A stretch of 64,000 nucleotides of DNA from Marinitoga piezophila KA3. Lineage in GTDB: Bacteria; Thermotogota; Thermotogae; Petrotogales; Petrotogaceae. How positions within the stretch are numbered: the stretch's first letter is position 1; each line of letters begins with the position of its first letter. The notes beneath the pieces were generated by a model. It made no database searches. It saw only the letters and a list, made by a program, of their open reading frames with translations, and was not told the origin of the DNA. Position numbers and translations under genes: made by a program. The stretch covers positions 1,488,001 through 1,552,000 of the forward strand of contig NC_016751.1 in the NCBI RefSeq assembly GCF_000255135.1, written 5' to 3'. Below are positions 8,846 through 16,840 of the stretch, one piece after another.

Positions 8846-9007
8846 ATTATAACCTCCTACTAAATTCCATATGTATTATCGTCTAATTTTATTATATCAT
8901 TAATTATGATTTTATAAAAATAGATGAATTTCCTATTTGTATTTTATACGAAGTATGTATGTCAAAAAAATTTAATATTGATATTAACATTTTGATATGT
9001 TTTTTTG

Positions 9008-9036
9008 TTGACATATAAAGAAAAAAAGATTATAAT
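9008..9036 (+). promoter_or_regulatory. consensus promoter of the polyamine operon
   Basis: TTGACA at 9008-9013, exactly 17 bases, then TATAAT at 9031-9036. Transcription should begin near 9043, leaving a leader of about 150 bases before the first start codon at 9197. The 8846-9196 interval holds no other convincing gene. Confidence 0.85.
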
Positions 9037-9054
9037 AATAAACGTATTGTTTAT

Positions 9055-9142
9055 TATACCGTTCATTTTTAAATCTAAAAATACGATTTTTAAAAGAACT
9101 TTTTTTGGAAAAAATGTTGTAAAGCTTTATTATAGCGGTATA
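9055..9142 (+). other. possible leader RNA stem before the XRE-cupin gene
   Basis: TATACCG at 9055-9061 is exactly complementary to CGGTATA at 9136-9142, enclosing a 74-base AT-rich loop within the long leader. One 7-bp stem is weak evidence by itself. Confidence 0.3.
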
Positions 9143-9196
9143 GAATTGTTTAATATAAGTTACATAAATAACGCATTTAAAAATACAGGTGATATT

Positions 9197-9730
9197 ATGA
9201 AAATAGGGGAGAAACTGAAGAAATTAAGGCTTTCACGGGGATTAACTCAGGAAGAACTTGCTGTTAGAGCAGATTTAACAAGAGGTTTTATTTCTCAGTT
9301 AGAGCGTGATTTAACGTCTCCAACACTTGAAAGTCTTGAAATGATTTTGAGAGCGTTGGGAACAAATTTAAAAGAATTTTTTTCTGACTTTGAGGAAAAA
9401 AAGATTATATATAAAAAAAGCGAAAGAGTCCCATTGTATGATACGCCAGATGGAGTTAAAGAAGAATTATTAATGACTGATACTGAAGTAAAGAAGATTG
9501 AGCCGATGATAGTTGAGCTTGAACCGCAGTCTCAAACAGAGGAAGAAGATTATCATGAAGGATCAGAATTTGGATATGTTCTTGAAGGAAATATAGAATT
9601 ATGGTTGGATAATGCAAAATATAAAGCAAAAACAGGAGATGCATTCTATTTTAAGTCAGATAAAAAACATTACATAAAAAATGCAAGTAGAAAAAAGAAA
9701 GCAAAGGTTTTATGGATTGAAATACATTAA
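9197..9730 (+). CDS. XRE-family regulator with cupin sensor domain
   Basis: 177 residues starting at 9197 (AGGTGAT upstream); an in-frame extension back to 9005 covers the promoter and is not coding. Residues 1-60 are a lambda-repressor-type HTH (LRLSRGLTQEELAVRADLT, then RGFISQLERD and SPTLESLEMI). Residues about 100-175 are a cupin barrel (EEDYHEGSEFGYVLEGNIEL, then GDAFYF). This is the PuuR-like arrangement, where the cupin binds a small ligand. It is 36 bases upstream of speD and speE, so it probably controls polyamine synthesis and itself. The ligand, spermidine or a relative, is inferred. Confidence 0.88.
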   Translation: MKIGEKLKKLRLSRGLTQEELAVRADLTRGFISQLERDLTSPTLESLEMILRALGTNLKEFFSDFEEKKIIYKKSERVPLYDTPDGVKEELLMTDTEVKKIEPMIVELEPQSQTEEEDYHEGSEFGYVLEGNIELWLDNAKYKAKTGDAFYFKSDKKHYIKNASRKKKAKVLWIEIH

Positions 9731-9766
9731 ATAAAAATAAAATAGATACCATGGGGAGGGTTGTAT

Positions 9767-10162
9767 ATGGCAAAATCATTGGGAAGACATATTGTAGCAG
9801 AATTTTATGAATGTGATAAAGATATTTTAGATGATGTAGATAAAATTGAAGAATTAATGAAAAAGGCTTCTATTGAATCAGGAGCAACTCTTGTAACTTC
9901 AACATTCCACAGATTTTTGCCCCATGGGGTAAGTGGAGCTGTTATAGTTTCTGAATCACATTTTGCTATTCATACATGGCCAGAATATGGATACGCATCC
10001 GTTGATATCTATACATGTGGCGATCATGTTGATCCATGGAAAGGATTTGAATTTTTAAAGAAAGCATTTAATTCACAAAGGGCACAAACAGTAGAACATT
10101 TAAGAGGCGTTTATGAAGAAATTGGTATTGATGAAAATTCTCCACACAAGGTAGAAGCTTAA
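9767..10162 (+). CDS. speD: S-adenosylmethionine decarboxylase proenzyme
   Basis: 131 residues, the short prokaryotic class 1B form. It decarboxylates S-adenosylmethionine to give the aminopropyl donor for spermidine. It cleaves itself between E63 and S64 (VSESHFAIHTWPE), turning S64 into the pyruvoyl cofactor. The catalytic H69 and C84 (IYTCGDH) are in the expected places. I chose the ATG at 9767, six bases after GGGGAGGG, over an in-frame TTG at 9761. The next gene, speE, follows after 13 bases and uses the product directly. Confidence 0.95.
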   Translation: MAKSLGRHIVAEFYECDKDILDDVDKIEELMKKASIESGATLVTSTFHRFLPHGVSGAVIVSESHFAIHTWPEYGYASVDIYTCGDHVDPWKGFEFLKKAFNSQRAQTVEHLRGVYEEIGIDENSPHKVEA

Positions 10163-10175
10163 GGGAGGGATAAGA

Positions 10176-11057
10176 ATGGAAAAGAATTTAGAACCAGGCA
10201 GACATTTATTATACATGGAATGGTATACAGGTGGCGATGTAGGATTATTCATGAAAATGAATAAGATTTTATTTTCTGGTCAGAGTGAATATCAAAGGGT
10301 AGATGTGTTTGAAAATCCAGAATTGGGTAGAGTATTTTCTTTAGATGGAATTACAATGACAACAGAAGTAGATGAATTTATGTATCATGAAATGTTAGTT
10401 CATGTTCCTATGTTCATTCATCCAAATCCAAAAAGGGTATTGGTAATTGGTGGTGGAGATGGAGGTTCAACAAGAGAAGTTTTAAAACATCCATCAGTAG
10501 AAGAAGTAATTTTGTGTGAAATTGACCCAATGGTTATTGAAGCAGCAAGAAAATATTTGCCAACAACAAGTGTTGAATTTGATAATCCAAAATTGAAAAT
10601 AGTTAATGAAAATGGAGCAGAATATATAAAGCAATTCAAAGATTATTTTGATGTAATTATTGTTGATTCAACAGATCCAACAGCAGGTGAAGGTGGACAC
10701 TTATTTACAGAAGATTTCTATAAAGCATGTAGAGATGCATTGACAGAAAACGGTGTATTCTCAGCAGAAACAGAAGATCCTTTCTATGACAGAGCATGGG
10801 TGGGAATTGCATACAACAGAATAAAGAACGCATTTCCTGTAGCAAAGGTTTATATGGGATTCATGACAACATATCCATCAGGAATGTGGAGTTATACATT
10901 TGCTTCAAAGGGACTAGATCCATTAAAGGATTTCAATCCTGAAAAATTAAAGAATTTTGAAAAGAAAGATACATTAAAATATTATAATGAAGAAATACAT
11001 GTTGCAAGTTTCGCGCTTCCAACATTTGTAAAGAAGTTAATAGGTGTTGAAAAGTAA
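10176..11057 (+). CDS. speE: polyamine aminopropyltransferase (spermidine synthase)
   Basis: 293 residues, close to thermophile SpeE. It moves an aminopropyl group from decarboxylated S-adenosylmethionine to putrescine or another diamine. Family motifs are clear: the GGGDGGSTREVL nucleotide loop near 89-100, CEIDPMVIEAARKYLP and the active-site VDSTDP. Thermophile enzymes of this group often accept longer amines or agmatine, so the product could be more than spermidine. GGGAGG precedes the start. It ends the operon at a strong terminator. Confidence 0.94.
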   Translation: MEKNLEPGRHLLYMEWYTGGDVGLFMKMNKILFSGQSEYQRVDVFENPELGRVFSLDGITMTTEVDEFMYHEMLVHVPMFIHPNPKRVLVIGGGDGGSTREVLKHPSVEEVILCEIDPMVIEAARKYLPTTSVEFDNPKLKIVNENGAEYIKQFKDYFDVIIVDSTDPTAGEGGHLFTEDFYKACRDALTENGVFSAETEDPFYDRAWVGIAYNRIKNAFPVAKVYMGFMTTYPSGMWSYTFASKGLDPLKDFNPEKLKNFEKKDTLKYYNEEIHVASFALPTFVKKLIGVEK

Positions 11058-11070
11058 TTATAGATGATTA

Positions 11071-11110
11071 AAATAAAAACCGGTGAGAATTTTCTCACCG
11101 GTTTTTATTT
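11071..11110 (+). terminator. terminator of the polyamine operon
   Basis: Perfect 15-bp stem AAAAACCGGTGAGAA / TTCTCACCGGTTTTT with a two-base loop, followed by TATTTTAT. Confidence 0.93.
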
Positions 11111-11146
11111 TATGTGCAGACTCACATTTGTGTTCGTCCTTTTGAT

Positions 11147-11276
11147 GTTGATTGAGAAAAATAAAAGTTCATTTGTACGACTTGAGTGCTAATCTTCGGA
11201 AAATCTCTTTGAAAGTAGAAAAATAATATTCACTCAGACGGCAAGAATTTCTAATCCTCGCTCCATTTGAAAATTC
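11147..11276 (+). repeat. repeat module 1 (copy at 18109-18230)
   Basis: Contains CTTGAGTGCT, AATCTTCGGAAAATCTC and then GAAAGTAGAAAAATAATATT at 11211-11230, continuing to a CTCCATTTGAAAATTC end. The second half is nearly identical to 18161-18230. It also pairs as an inverted repeat with 11480-11534 (TTCGGGAAATTCTTAG to CTACTTTC). Confidence 0.75.
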
Positions 11277-11281
11277 TTTGT

Positions 11282-11473
11282 GTTGGAAAAAATAAAAGCT
11301 TGTTCAGGCGACTTGAGTGCTGATCTTCGAAAATTGCTCGTTCTCAGGGGTCGTTGCAGACTCACGTCCATGTTCGTCTTCACTCAAAATCACATCCGTG
11401 TGATTTTGACCCCTTCCACTCACAATTTTCTCAGGCACTCTGCGAGCCTTCACTCGCTTTTATTTTTTCCAAC
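11282..11473. repeat. 192-bp unit with perfect 18-bp terminal inverted repeats
   Basis: GTTGGAAAAAATAAAAGC at 11282-11299 is the exact reverse complement of GCTTTTATTTTTTCCAAC at 11456-11473. The interior aligns with the reverse complement of the 196-bp element (GCGACTTGAGTGCTGATCTTC here against GCGACTCGATTGCTAATCCTC there). It holds a perfect 11-bp hairpin at 11384-11409. Size, perfect ends and lack of a gene resemble a miniature inverted-repeat element, or a structured RNA copy. Confidence 0.8.
11384..11409 (-). other. hairpin with CGGA loop
   Basis: Read on the minus strand: TCAAAATCACA, loop CGGA, TGTGATTTTGA, an uninterrupted 11-bp stem. It occupies the same place as the GGA-loop hairpins at 11754-11776 and 20332-20354 but has a different stem sequence. 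Confidence 0.7.
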
Positions 11474-11530
11474 TATCCTGTAATCCCCGCTTCGGGAAAT
11501 TCTTAGTCTTCGTTCATATTATTTTTCTAC
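11455..11530 (+). repeat. repeat module 2, first copy (second copy at 11905-11973)
   Basis: The block from CTTTTATTTTTTCCAACTAT through CCTGTAATCCCCGCTTCGGG to GAAATTCTTAGTCTTCGTTC occurs again at 11905-11973 with CTTTGCTTTGGG in the middle, and in part at 20073-20114. Confidence 0.75.
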
Positions 11531-11686
11531 TTTCTTTTATACAACCTGGCAACCTGCGAGTTTTCGTTCGTTTTTATTTTTCTCAATCATAGTTGTTTCT
11601 CTTCGGAATTTTCAAGTTTTCGCTCATATTATTATTTCTATTTTCTTATTTCTTATTATATTTTATTATATAAGTAAAACATAAAA

Positions 11687-11882
11687 GAAAACTGAATAAA
11701 AAGATGAACGAATGCTCGAAGATTGCTCGAAAAAAACTGCGAATGAAGAGGGACAAAAAAACAGGATGTTTTTTTGAGCGAAGCTTCCCCAGGGATGGGG
11801 AATCTGAGCGCCCCCACGTATATGAGCAGTTTTTGAGGATTAGCAATCGAGTCGCATGAGTGAATCTTTTTATGAAGTTTTC
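11687..11882 (+). repeat. 196-bp palindromic structured element, copy 1
   Basis: Same length as 20265-20460, with about seven differences by eye. The two ends pair over roughly 60 bases: GAAAACT with AGTTTTC, AATAAAAAGAT with ATCTTTTTAT, GATTGCT with AGCAATC, AAAAACTGC with GCAGTTTTT. The middle has two hairpins, CAAAAAAACA-GGA-TGTTTTTTTG (11754-11776) and TTCCCC-AGGGAT-GGGGAA (11785-11802). There is no open frame of note. It may be a structured RNA or a miniature mobile element. Confidence 0.8.
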
Positions 11883-12043
11883 TAGAATGATATTTTTAAA
11901 GAACTTTTATTTTTTCCAACTATCCTGTAATCTTTGCTTTGGGAAATTCTTAGTCTTCGTTCATATTATTTTTCTTTATATATACAGATGGGTGTTCTGC
12001 GAGTATTCAGTTTTCACTTTTTTTATTATTAAACATCCTATGT

Positions 12044-12049
12044 TATAAT
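12044..12049 (+). promoter_or_regulatory. extended -10 promoter of the DUF1622-dprA operon
   Basis: TGTTATAAT with the hexamer at 12044-12049, 36 bases before the first start. The -35 region is only T-rich. Confidence 0.55.
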
Positions 12050-12084
12050 TATAATAAATGCCTGTAAGAAGAGGGGGAATTTTT

Positions 12085-12444
12085 ATGAATTTGCATCATT
12101 ATGTTGAAATTCTTGTTGATTATATTGCCGATTTTTCATATATATTGGCTATTGTTGTAATTGTTTTTGGAATGATAGTGGCATTTAGAATTTTTATAAG
12201 GGATGTTTTATTTGGGGATAGATCAGAAGATGCTATTTGGGAAAGTAGGCTTGAATTAGGGCATTCATTTTCTTTGAGTTTGAGTTTTTTGATTGGTGCG
12301 AGTATATTAAAAACAACAGTTGCGCCTACATGGGATGATATTGGTAAATTAGCATCTATTATAGCAATTAGAACTACTTTAAATTATTTTTTAACAAGAG
12401 AAATTAAAGAACATAAAAAGGATGTTGCCAATGAATCGAAATAG
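12085..12444 (+). CDS. DUF1622-type membrane protein
   Basis: 119 residues from the ATG at 12085 (AGAGGGGG upstream). There are three hydrophobic segments at about 16-38, 60-80 and 85-105, with a conserved-looking RLELGHSFSLSLSFLIGASI stretch and a charged tail. This matches the short inner-membrane proteins annotated as DUF1622, whose function is unknown. It overlaps the start of dprA. Confidence 0.75.
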   Translation: MNLHHYVEILVDYIADFSYILAIVVIVFGMIVAFRIFIRDVLFGDRSEDAIWESRLELGHSFSLSLSFLIGASILKTTVAPTWDDIGKLASIIAIRTTLNYFLTREIKEHKKDVANESK

Positions 12445-13411
12445 TCTTATATGGATGAAGGAATTTTTAAAAGAAGATAATTTAAAAATTCTAAAACATT
12501 TGAAAGAAAATAGGATTCCGTTAATAGACTATGGTAAATTGGAAGAATTTTATAAAGATGTTGAAGCAAAAGGGATAAAAATAATAACATATTTTGATAA
12601 TGAATATCCTGAAAAATTAAAGAGAATATACAATCCTCCATTGGTATTATATGTAAAAGGAAATATTGATTTATTATATGAGAAGTCCATTGGAATTGTT
12701 GGCTCTAGAAAATGTACTGCATATGGAAGAAATATATCAACAAATTTTGCAAAGATACTTGCTGAAAAGTATGTAGTAGTTAGTGGAATGGCTTTTGGGA
12801 TAGACGCGGCAGCGCACAAAGGAGCTTTAAAGTCTGGAAAAACTATTGCTGTGCTTGGTAGTGGAGTTGATGTTGCTTATCCGAGAAGTAATGTGAAGTT
12901 ATATGAAGATATCCTGAATAATGGTGGATGTATTGTGTCAGAGTATAGGCCGGGGACGCCTGCCACGCCATTTCGATTTCCAGAAAGAAATAGAATAATT
13001 GTTGGTTTAAGCGAAGGCATTATAGTAGTTGAAGCGGCTAAAAAAAGCGGTTCTTTAATTACCGCAAGATTGGCTGTTGAAAGCGGGATAGATGTATATG
13101 CTATTCCTGGAGATATAACAAGAAAAAGTTCAGAGGGTACAAATGAATTAATTTATAATGGAGCAATTCCTTTGATTTCTGAAAAGGTTTTAAAAGAGAT
13201 ATTTAATATAGAAGAAAATAAAAAAACAAAAAGAATAGAAAATGAAGATGATTTAAAAATAATTATGGCAATTGATAATGGATATAACACATTTGAAGGT
13301 ATTGTTAGTTATACCAGGCTTTCAACACCTCTTGTGTTGCAACGTTTAACAATTCTGGTAATGAATAAGATTATATTTGAAGAAAATGGTAGGTATCATC
13401 TGGGAGGTTAA
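12431..13411 (+). CDS. dprA: DNA-processing protein DprA
   Basis: 326 residues. DprA binds incoming single-stranded DNA and loads RecA during natural transformation. The Rossmann-like core is clear: GIVGSRKCTAYGR, VVSGMAFGIDAAAHKGAL, TIAVLGSGVDVAYP, FPERNRII and VEAAKKSGSLITA. The last 60 residues look like the winged-helix tail. The start is uncertain: ATG at 12431 has AAAAGGA nine bases upstream, while an in-frame ATG at 12422 is also possible. Both overlap the previous gene. It is followed after five bases by a lipoprotein gene. Confidence 0.93.
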   Translation: MNRNSLIWMKEFLKEDNLKILKHLKENRIPLIDYGKLEEFYKDVEAKGIKIITYFDNEYPEKLKRIYNPPLVLYVKGNIDLLYEKSIGIVGSRKCTAYGRNISTNFAKILAEKYVVVSGMAFGIDAAAHKGALKSGKTIAVLGSGVDVAYPRSNVKLYEDILNNGGCIVSEYRPGTPATPFRFPERNRIIVGLSEGIIVVEAAKKSGSLITARLAVESGIDVYAIPGDITRKSSEGTNELIYNGAIPLISEKVLKEIFNIEENKKTKRIENEDDLKIIMAIDNGYNTFEGIVSYTRLSTPLVLQRLTILVMNKIIFEENGRYHLGG

Positions 13412-13416
13412 TGTAA

Positions 13417-14499
13417 ATGAGAAAAACAGTTTTTTTAATTTTATTATTTTTATTAATAATTTTTTCAGGATGTTCGAGTCAGCAAAATAAAAAGGAAGAT
13501 ATATTTAAAAGTTTTAGCAATATTTCAGAAGTATTATATAAAGAAATAGTGGTAATTGGAGAAGGAATAAGTTATAAAGATGCTGAGGCCAATGCAAGGG
13601 TTCAGGCGTTGCAAAATATTGTAGGTATGAAGGTTTATAGTCAAACAACTGTGAGAAATTATAAATTAGTGGATAAAAAAATATTATCAAAAACATATGG
13701 ATTTATAAAGAAATCAGAAATTCTGGAAAAAAGTGAAAAAGATGGAATATTCACGGTAAAAGTAAAATATTATGTTTCTCCAGAAATTCCAGATGAAGAT
13801 TATTTCTATATTTTACAACAGATGAGAAAACCAAGAATAGGAATATTAATACATGTTTTTGAAGAGAATAGTCTTAAGTATAATTTTTCTCCAGAAAATA
13901 TAATTGCCAGTGAACTAACTGAAAAATATGGATTTAACGTTGTTCATAGTAATGAACTTATGAAATATAAATTGAAAAGTTACAATTCTATTGACTTAAG
14001 TAAGGAGTTATTTGATTTTGATGTTTTGATTGTTGGAGATATACATAGTAAATATTTAGGAGAATATCAAGGTTTAAAAACAGCCAGAGCTAATCTGGAT
14101 TTAAAAGTATATTGGGTTGGCAATGGAAAGCTTATAACAGGTATGGCGAAAAATTCCAGTGGTGCTGATATAACTGTTGATGGTGCAATAAATAGAGCTA
14201 TTAATAAGGTTTCTTCTTTAATAAGCGATGATATTTCTATGGAAATAATAAAAAAATGGATGGATTATCTTGCAAATGGATTGCCAATAAGAATAAAAGT
14301 TGAGGATATTTCAACAGAAGAATATAAAACAATAGAAAATATGCTTAAAACAAACTTTGATATTAATTCTTTTTCATATATAGATAATGCAGCAACTTTT
14401 GATATAGAATCGACTTTATTTACAGATGAGATATATAATCGGTTTTTTATTGGATATAAAATTGAATACCAAAATATGCTATTTTTAGTTATAAAATAA
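13417..14499 (+). CDS. lipoprotein with LPP20/FlgT-like N-terminal domain
   Basis: 360 residues. The signal peptide ends with the lipobox FSGC at about residues 16-19. Residues about 45-125 contain the GEGISYKDAEANARVQALQNI motif seen in LPP20-type lipoproteins and the N-domain of flagellar FlgT. Residues 145-280 (RIGILIHVFEEN, VLIVGDI, ITVDGAINRA) look like an alpha/beta lipoprotein domain of the CsgG/TolB sort. No precise function can be given. GGGAGG upstream fixes the start. It ends the DUF1622-dprA operon. Confidence 0.7.
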   Translation: MRKTVFLILLFLLIIFSGCSSQQNKKEDIFKSFSNISEVLYKEIVVIGEGISYKDAEANARVQALQNIVGMKVYSQTTVRNYKLVDKKILSKTYGFIKKSEILEKSEKDGIFTVKVKYYVSPEIPDEDYFYILQQMRKPRIGILIHVFEENSLKYNFSPENIIASELTEKYGFNVVHSNELMKYKLKSYNSIDLSKELFDFDVLIVGDIHSKYLGEYQGLKTARANLDLKVYWVGNGKLITGMAKNSSGADITVDGAINRAINKVSSLISDDISMEIIKKWMDYLANGLPIRIKVEDISTEEYKTIENMLKTNFDINSFSYIDNAATFDIESTLFTDEIYNRFFIGYKIEYQNMLFLVIK

Positions 14500-14590
14500 A
14501 GAATTTGAAATTTTATTAAGAATATTTGAATATTATCGACATTTTTGGCTTTACAATACCGGAAAAAGTAAATGAAAAAAGTATTTTTTG

Positions 14591-14622
14591 TGTTATAATT
14601 AATTTTGTAACTTGTTACAAAA
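14591..14622 (+). promoter_or_regulatory. malE extended -10 and palindromic operator
   Basis: TGTTATAAT ends at 14599. From 14603 to 14622 runs a perfect palindrome, TTTTGTAAC-TT-GTTACAAAA, covering the probable start of transcription. A repressor bound here would block the promoter directly. No regulator gene is adjacent. Confidence 0.75.
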
Positions 14623-14653
14623 AAGATATATAAACATCAAAGGAGGGTTTTAG

Positions 14654-15859
14654 ATGAAAAAGTTTGGTATTATTTTATTATTGGTAATTTTTGCAATTAC
14701 ATCATTTGCAGCATCTAACAAAATTGTTATATGGTGTTCAGAAAAACAGGCAGATTTCATAAAAACATATGGAGAAAAGTTTACAAGAGATACAGGAATA
14801 TTAGTTGAAGTACAACAGGTAAACTTTGGAGATATAAAATCAAAATTCTTAACAGCAGCACAGGCAGGAGAAGGTCCAGACATTATTATAGGGGCTCATG
14901 ACTGGGTTGGAGAATTAGCAGCAAATGGACTTATTGATTCAATTCCATTTTCAGCAATAGAAACAGATAAATTTGCAAAATCAGGACTAGATGCGTTCAC
15001 AGTAAATGGAAAATTATATGGTGTTCCATATGCAATTGAAGCAGTTGCATTATTATACAATAAAGATTATGTTGAAGAACCACCAAAAACAATAGAAGAA
15101 TTAAAAGAATTAGCAGCAGAATATACAACAGATGAAACATTAGGATTAGTATATGATGCAGGTAACTTCTATTTCTCATATGGATTTATAGCAGGAAATG
15201 GTGGATATGTATTTAAATGGACAAAAGAAAATGGATATGACACAACAGATATAGGGCTTGCAAATGAAGGTGCAGTTAAAGGGGCAGAATTAATAAAATC
15301 ATTCTTTGATGAAGGATTAATTCCACAGGGTGCAAATTATGGAACAATGGATTCAATGTTTAAAGATGGTTTAGCAGCAATGATAATCAATGGACCATGG
15401 GCAGTAAAAGATTATATAAATGCTGGTATTGATTTTGGAGTATTACCATTAACAGAATTAGAATTATCAGATGGACATTATGGAAAACCATTTGTTGGAG
15501 TACAGGGATTAATGATAAATGCAAGAAGCGAAAACAAAGCATTGGCAAAAGAATTTGTAATTAATTATCTTGCAACAAAAGAAGGAGTATATCAGTTCTA
15601 TCTTGCAGATCCAAGATTACCAGCAAGAACAGATGTAGCAGCAATAATCGAAGAAAAAGGTGGACCAGTTCCAAAAGAAATAGTAGATGGATTTGTAAAG
15701 AGTGCAGCTGGCGGAGAACCAATGCCAAATGTTCCGGAAATGGGTGCAGTATGGGGACCAATGGGTGATGCTTTAAGCCAGATTATCAATGGTCAGGCAG
15801 AACCTGCACAGGCATTAAAAGAAGCAGTTGAAAAGATAAAAACAGCATTAAATAAGTAA
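14654..15859 (+). CDS. malE: maltose/maltodextrin-binding protein
   Basis: 401 residues. It captures maltose or maltodextrin outside the membrane and hands it to MalFG. The signal peptide is residues 1-19 (ending TSFAAS). The MalE fold is shown by KIVIWCSEKQADFIKTYGEK, AGEGPDIIIGAHDWVGELA, YGVPYAIEAVALLYNKD and AAMIINGPWAV. The codon choice is regular, with many GCA and GGA codons, as in highly expressed genes. No permease or ATPase follows; a terminator closes the gene at once, so the rest of the transporter must be elsewhere. Confidence 0.9.
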   Translation: MKKFGIILLLVIFAITSFAASNKIVIWCSEKQADFIKTYGEKFTRDTGILVEVQQVNFGDIKSKFLTAAQAGEGPDIIIGAHDWVGELAANGLIDSIPFSAIETDKFAKSGLDAFTVNGKLYGVPYAIEAVALLYNKDYVEEPPKTIEELKELAAEYTTDETLGLVYDAGNFYFSYGFIAGNGGYVFKWTKENGYDTTDIGLANEGAVKGAELIKSFFDEGLIPQGANYGTMDSMFKDGLAAMIINGPWAVKDYINAGIDFGVLPLTELELSDGHYGKPFVGVQGLMINARSENKALAKEFVINYLATKEGVYQFYLADPRLPARTDVAAIIEEKGGPVPKEIVDGFVKSAAGGEPMPNVPEMGAVWGPMGDALSQIINGQAEPAQALKEAVEKIKTALNK

Positions 15860-15870
15860 TAAATATATAA

Positions 15871-15907
15871 AAAATAATCGGGCGGTTAAAACCGTCCGAT
15901 TATTTTA
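15871..15907. terminator. bidirectional terminator after malE
   Basis: AAAATAATCGG...CCGATTATTTT stem containing an inner CGGTT/AACCG. The stop codon of the convergent MBL gene lies inside its right arm. Confidence 0.9.
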
Positions 15908-16724
15908 TTTTAAGTCCATCAAAAGCAGTTATAATACCTTTAGTTGAGTATAATTTTTCTAATTCTGAGTGAATTGGATTGTGAAGATGAGAAAAATGTG
16001 TAGCGATAACTTTACTGTTATTATCGATAATTCCCATTTTTTCAAAAAAATCTTTTGTTGAAATAACTTCTTCAAAATCCATATGGAATTGATATTTTTT
16101 GTTAATTCCCATTGTGGCATCAAGAATAACTTTATTTATAATCTTTCCATTTAATTTTTCTTTTATAAATTCTATTGTTTCCGGGAGAAAAATGCCTGTA
16201 TCCACTCCGTATAATAGCCAGTCATTATCTTTTTCAATAAGGAAGTTTAAAGGTGTTTCACCGTATTCTGAAGTGTGATTTGCTTTTAATGTATATACTA
16301 TATATCCATTTATATGTAGTGTAATAAAAGGTTCTACTGACATAAGACTGATTTTATGTAATTCGGTTCTTTCTTTTATTATTGAACCCAATTTGTTTGG
16401 AACAATTAAATCAACATGATCTAATTGATCGAACGTTCCGGAAAAAACAGGATTTCTGTAATCGAGGTTTTTTATGAATAAATGATCTGAATGACCATGA
16501 GTTATAAGTATATGTTTTACCTTTGTTAAATCCTTTCCAAATCTATTTGCAGAAGCTACTATATCAGGTCCAAAATCAATTAATAGATTATCATCGATTA
16601 AAACACTTGAACGTAGTCTAATGCTTTTTTTACCTTCTTCACGTGCTTTCTGGCAGTTTTCACAGGAACAAAATGGATTTGGATATCCTTCTGAAGCGGC
16701 TGTTCCAAGAAATAAAATTTCCAT
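15900..16724 (-). CDS. MBL-fold hydrolase, PhnP-like
   Basis: 274 residues. The N-terminus (ILFLGTAASEGYPNPFCSCENC) with its Cys cluster, followed by RSSVLID and DFGPD, is that of PhnP-type cyclic phosphodiesterases of the metallo-beta-lactamase fold. The metal motif HGHSDH lies near residues 76-81, with further ligands DATMG and ATHFSH downstream. It likely hydrolyses a phosphodiester; the physiological substrate is not evident and no phosphonate genes are near. It is monocistronic, with GAGGGGGAAAAGGT before the start and a minus-strand TATGATATAAT promoter near 16758. Confidence 0.8.
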   Translation of the reverse strand: MEILFLGTAASEGYPNPFCSCENCQKAREEGKKSIRLRSSVLIDDNLLIDFGPDIVASANRFGKDLTKVKHILITHGHSDHLFIKNLDYRNPVFSGTFDQLDHVDLIVPNKLGSIIKERTELHKISLMSVEPFITLHINGYIVYTLKANHTSEYGETPLNFLIEKDNDWLLYGVDTGIFLPETIEFIKEKLNGKIINKVILDATMGINKKYQFHMDFEEVISTKDFFEKMGIIDNNSKVIATHFSHLHNPIHSELEKLYSTKGIITAFDGLKIK

Positions 16725-16840
16725 ACCTTTTCCCCCTCAAATAGTTGATTTTTCTTAATTATATCATATTTTTATTTTTATTGTAAAATTATGATAAAAT
16801 ATAAATGTGCTAAATAAAAGTATTTTTTGGAGGTGCAAAA

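Larger units (their letters stand above)
11112..12043. repeat. non-coding island of palindromic dispersed repeats
   Basis: About 930 bases with no credible gene; the open frames here lack ribosome sites and have improbable composition. The stretch is built from repeat modules that recur at 18109-18235 and 19991-20460, several in inverted orientation. It is clearly richer in G+C than the surrounding intergenic DNA. The separate modules are listed individually. Confidence 0.85.

Noticed and set aside
9005-9196. N-terminal extension of the XRE-cupin protein
   Set aside because: The added 64 residues overlap the consensus promoter and have no ribosome site; the HTH begins at the internal ATG.
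11687-11882. Group II intron or retron RNA remnant
   Set aside because: No domain V-like hairpin or reverse transcriptase is present, and the long end-to-end pairing does not fit either.
11112-12043. CRISPR array
   Set aside because: The repeats are long, imperfect, partly inverted and not regularly spaced, and no cas genes are present.
11280-12048. Open frames of 62-67 codons on both strands in the repeat island
   Set aside because: No ribosome sites, repetitive composition and overlap with palindromic repeats; they are by-products of the repeats.
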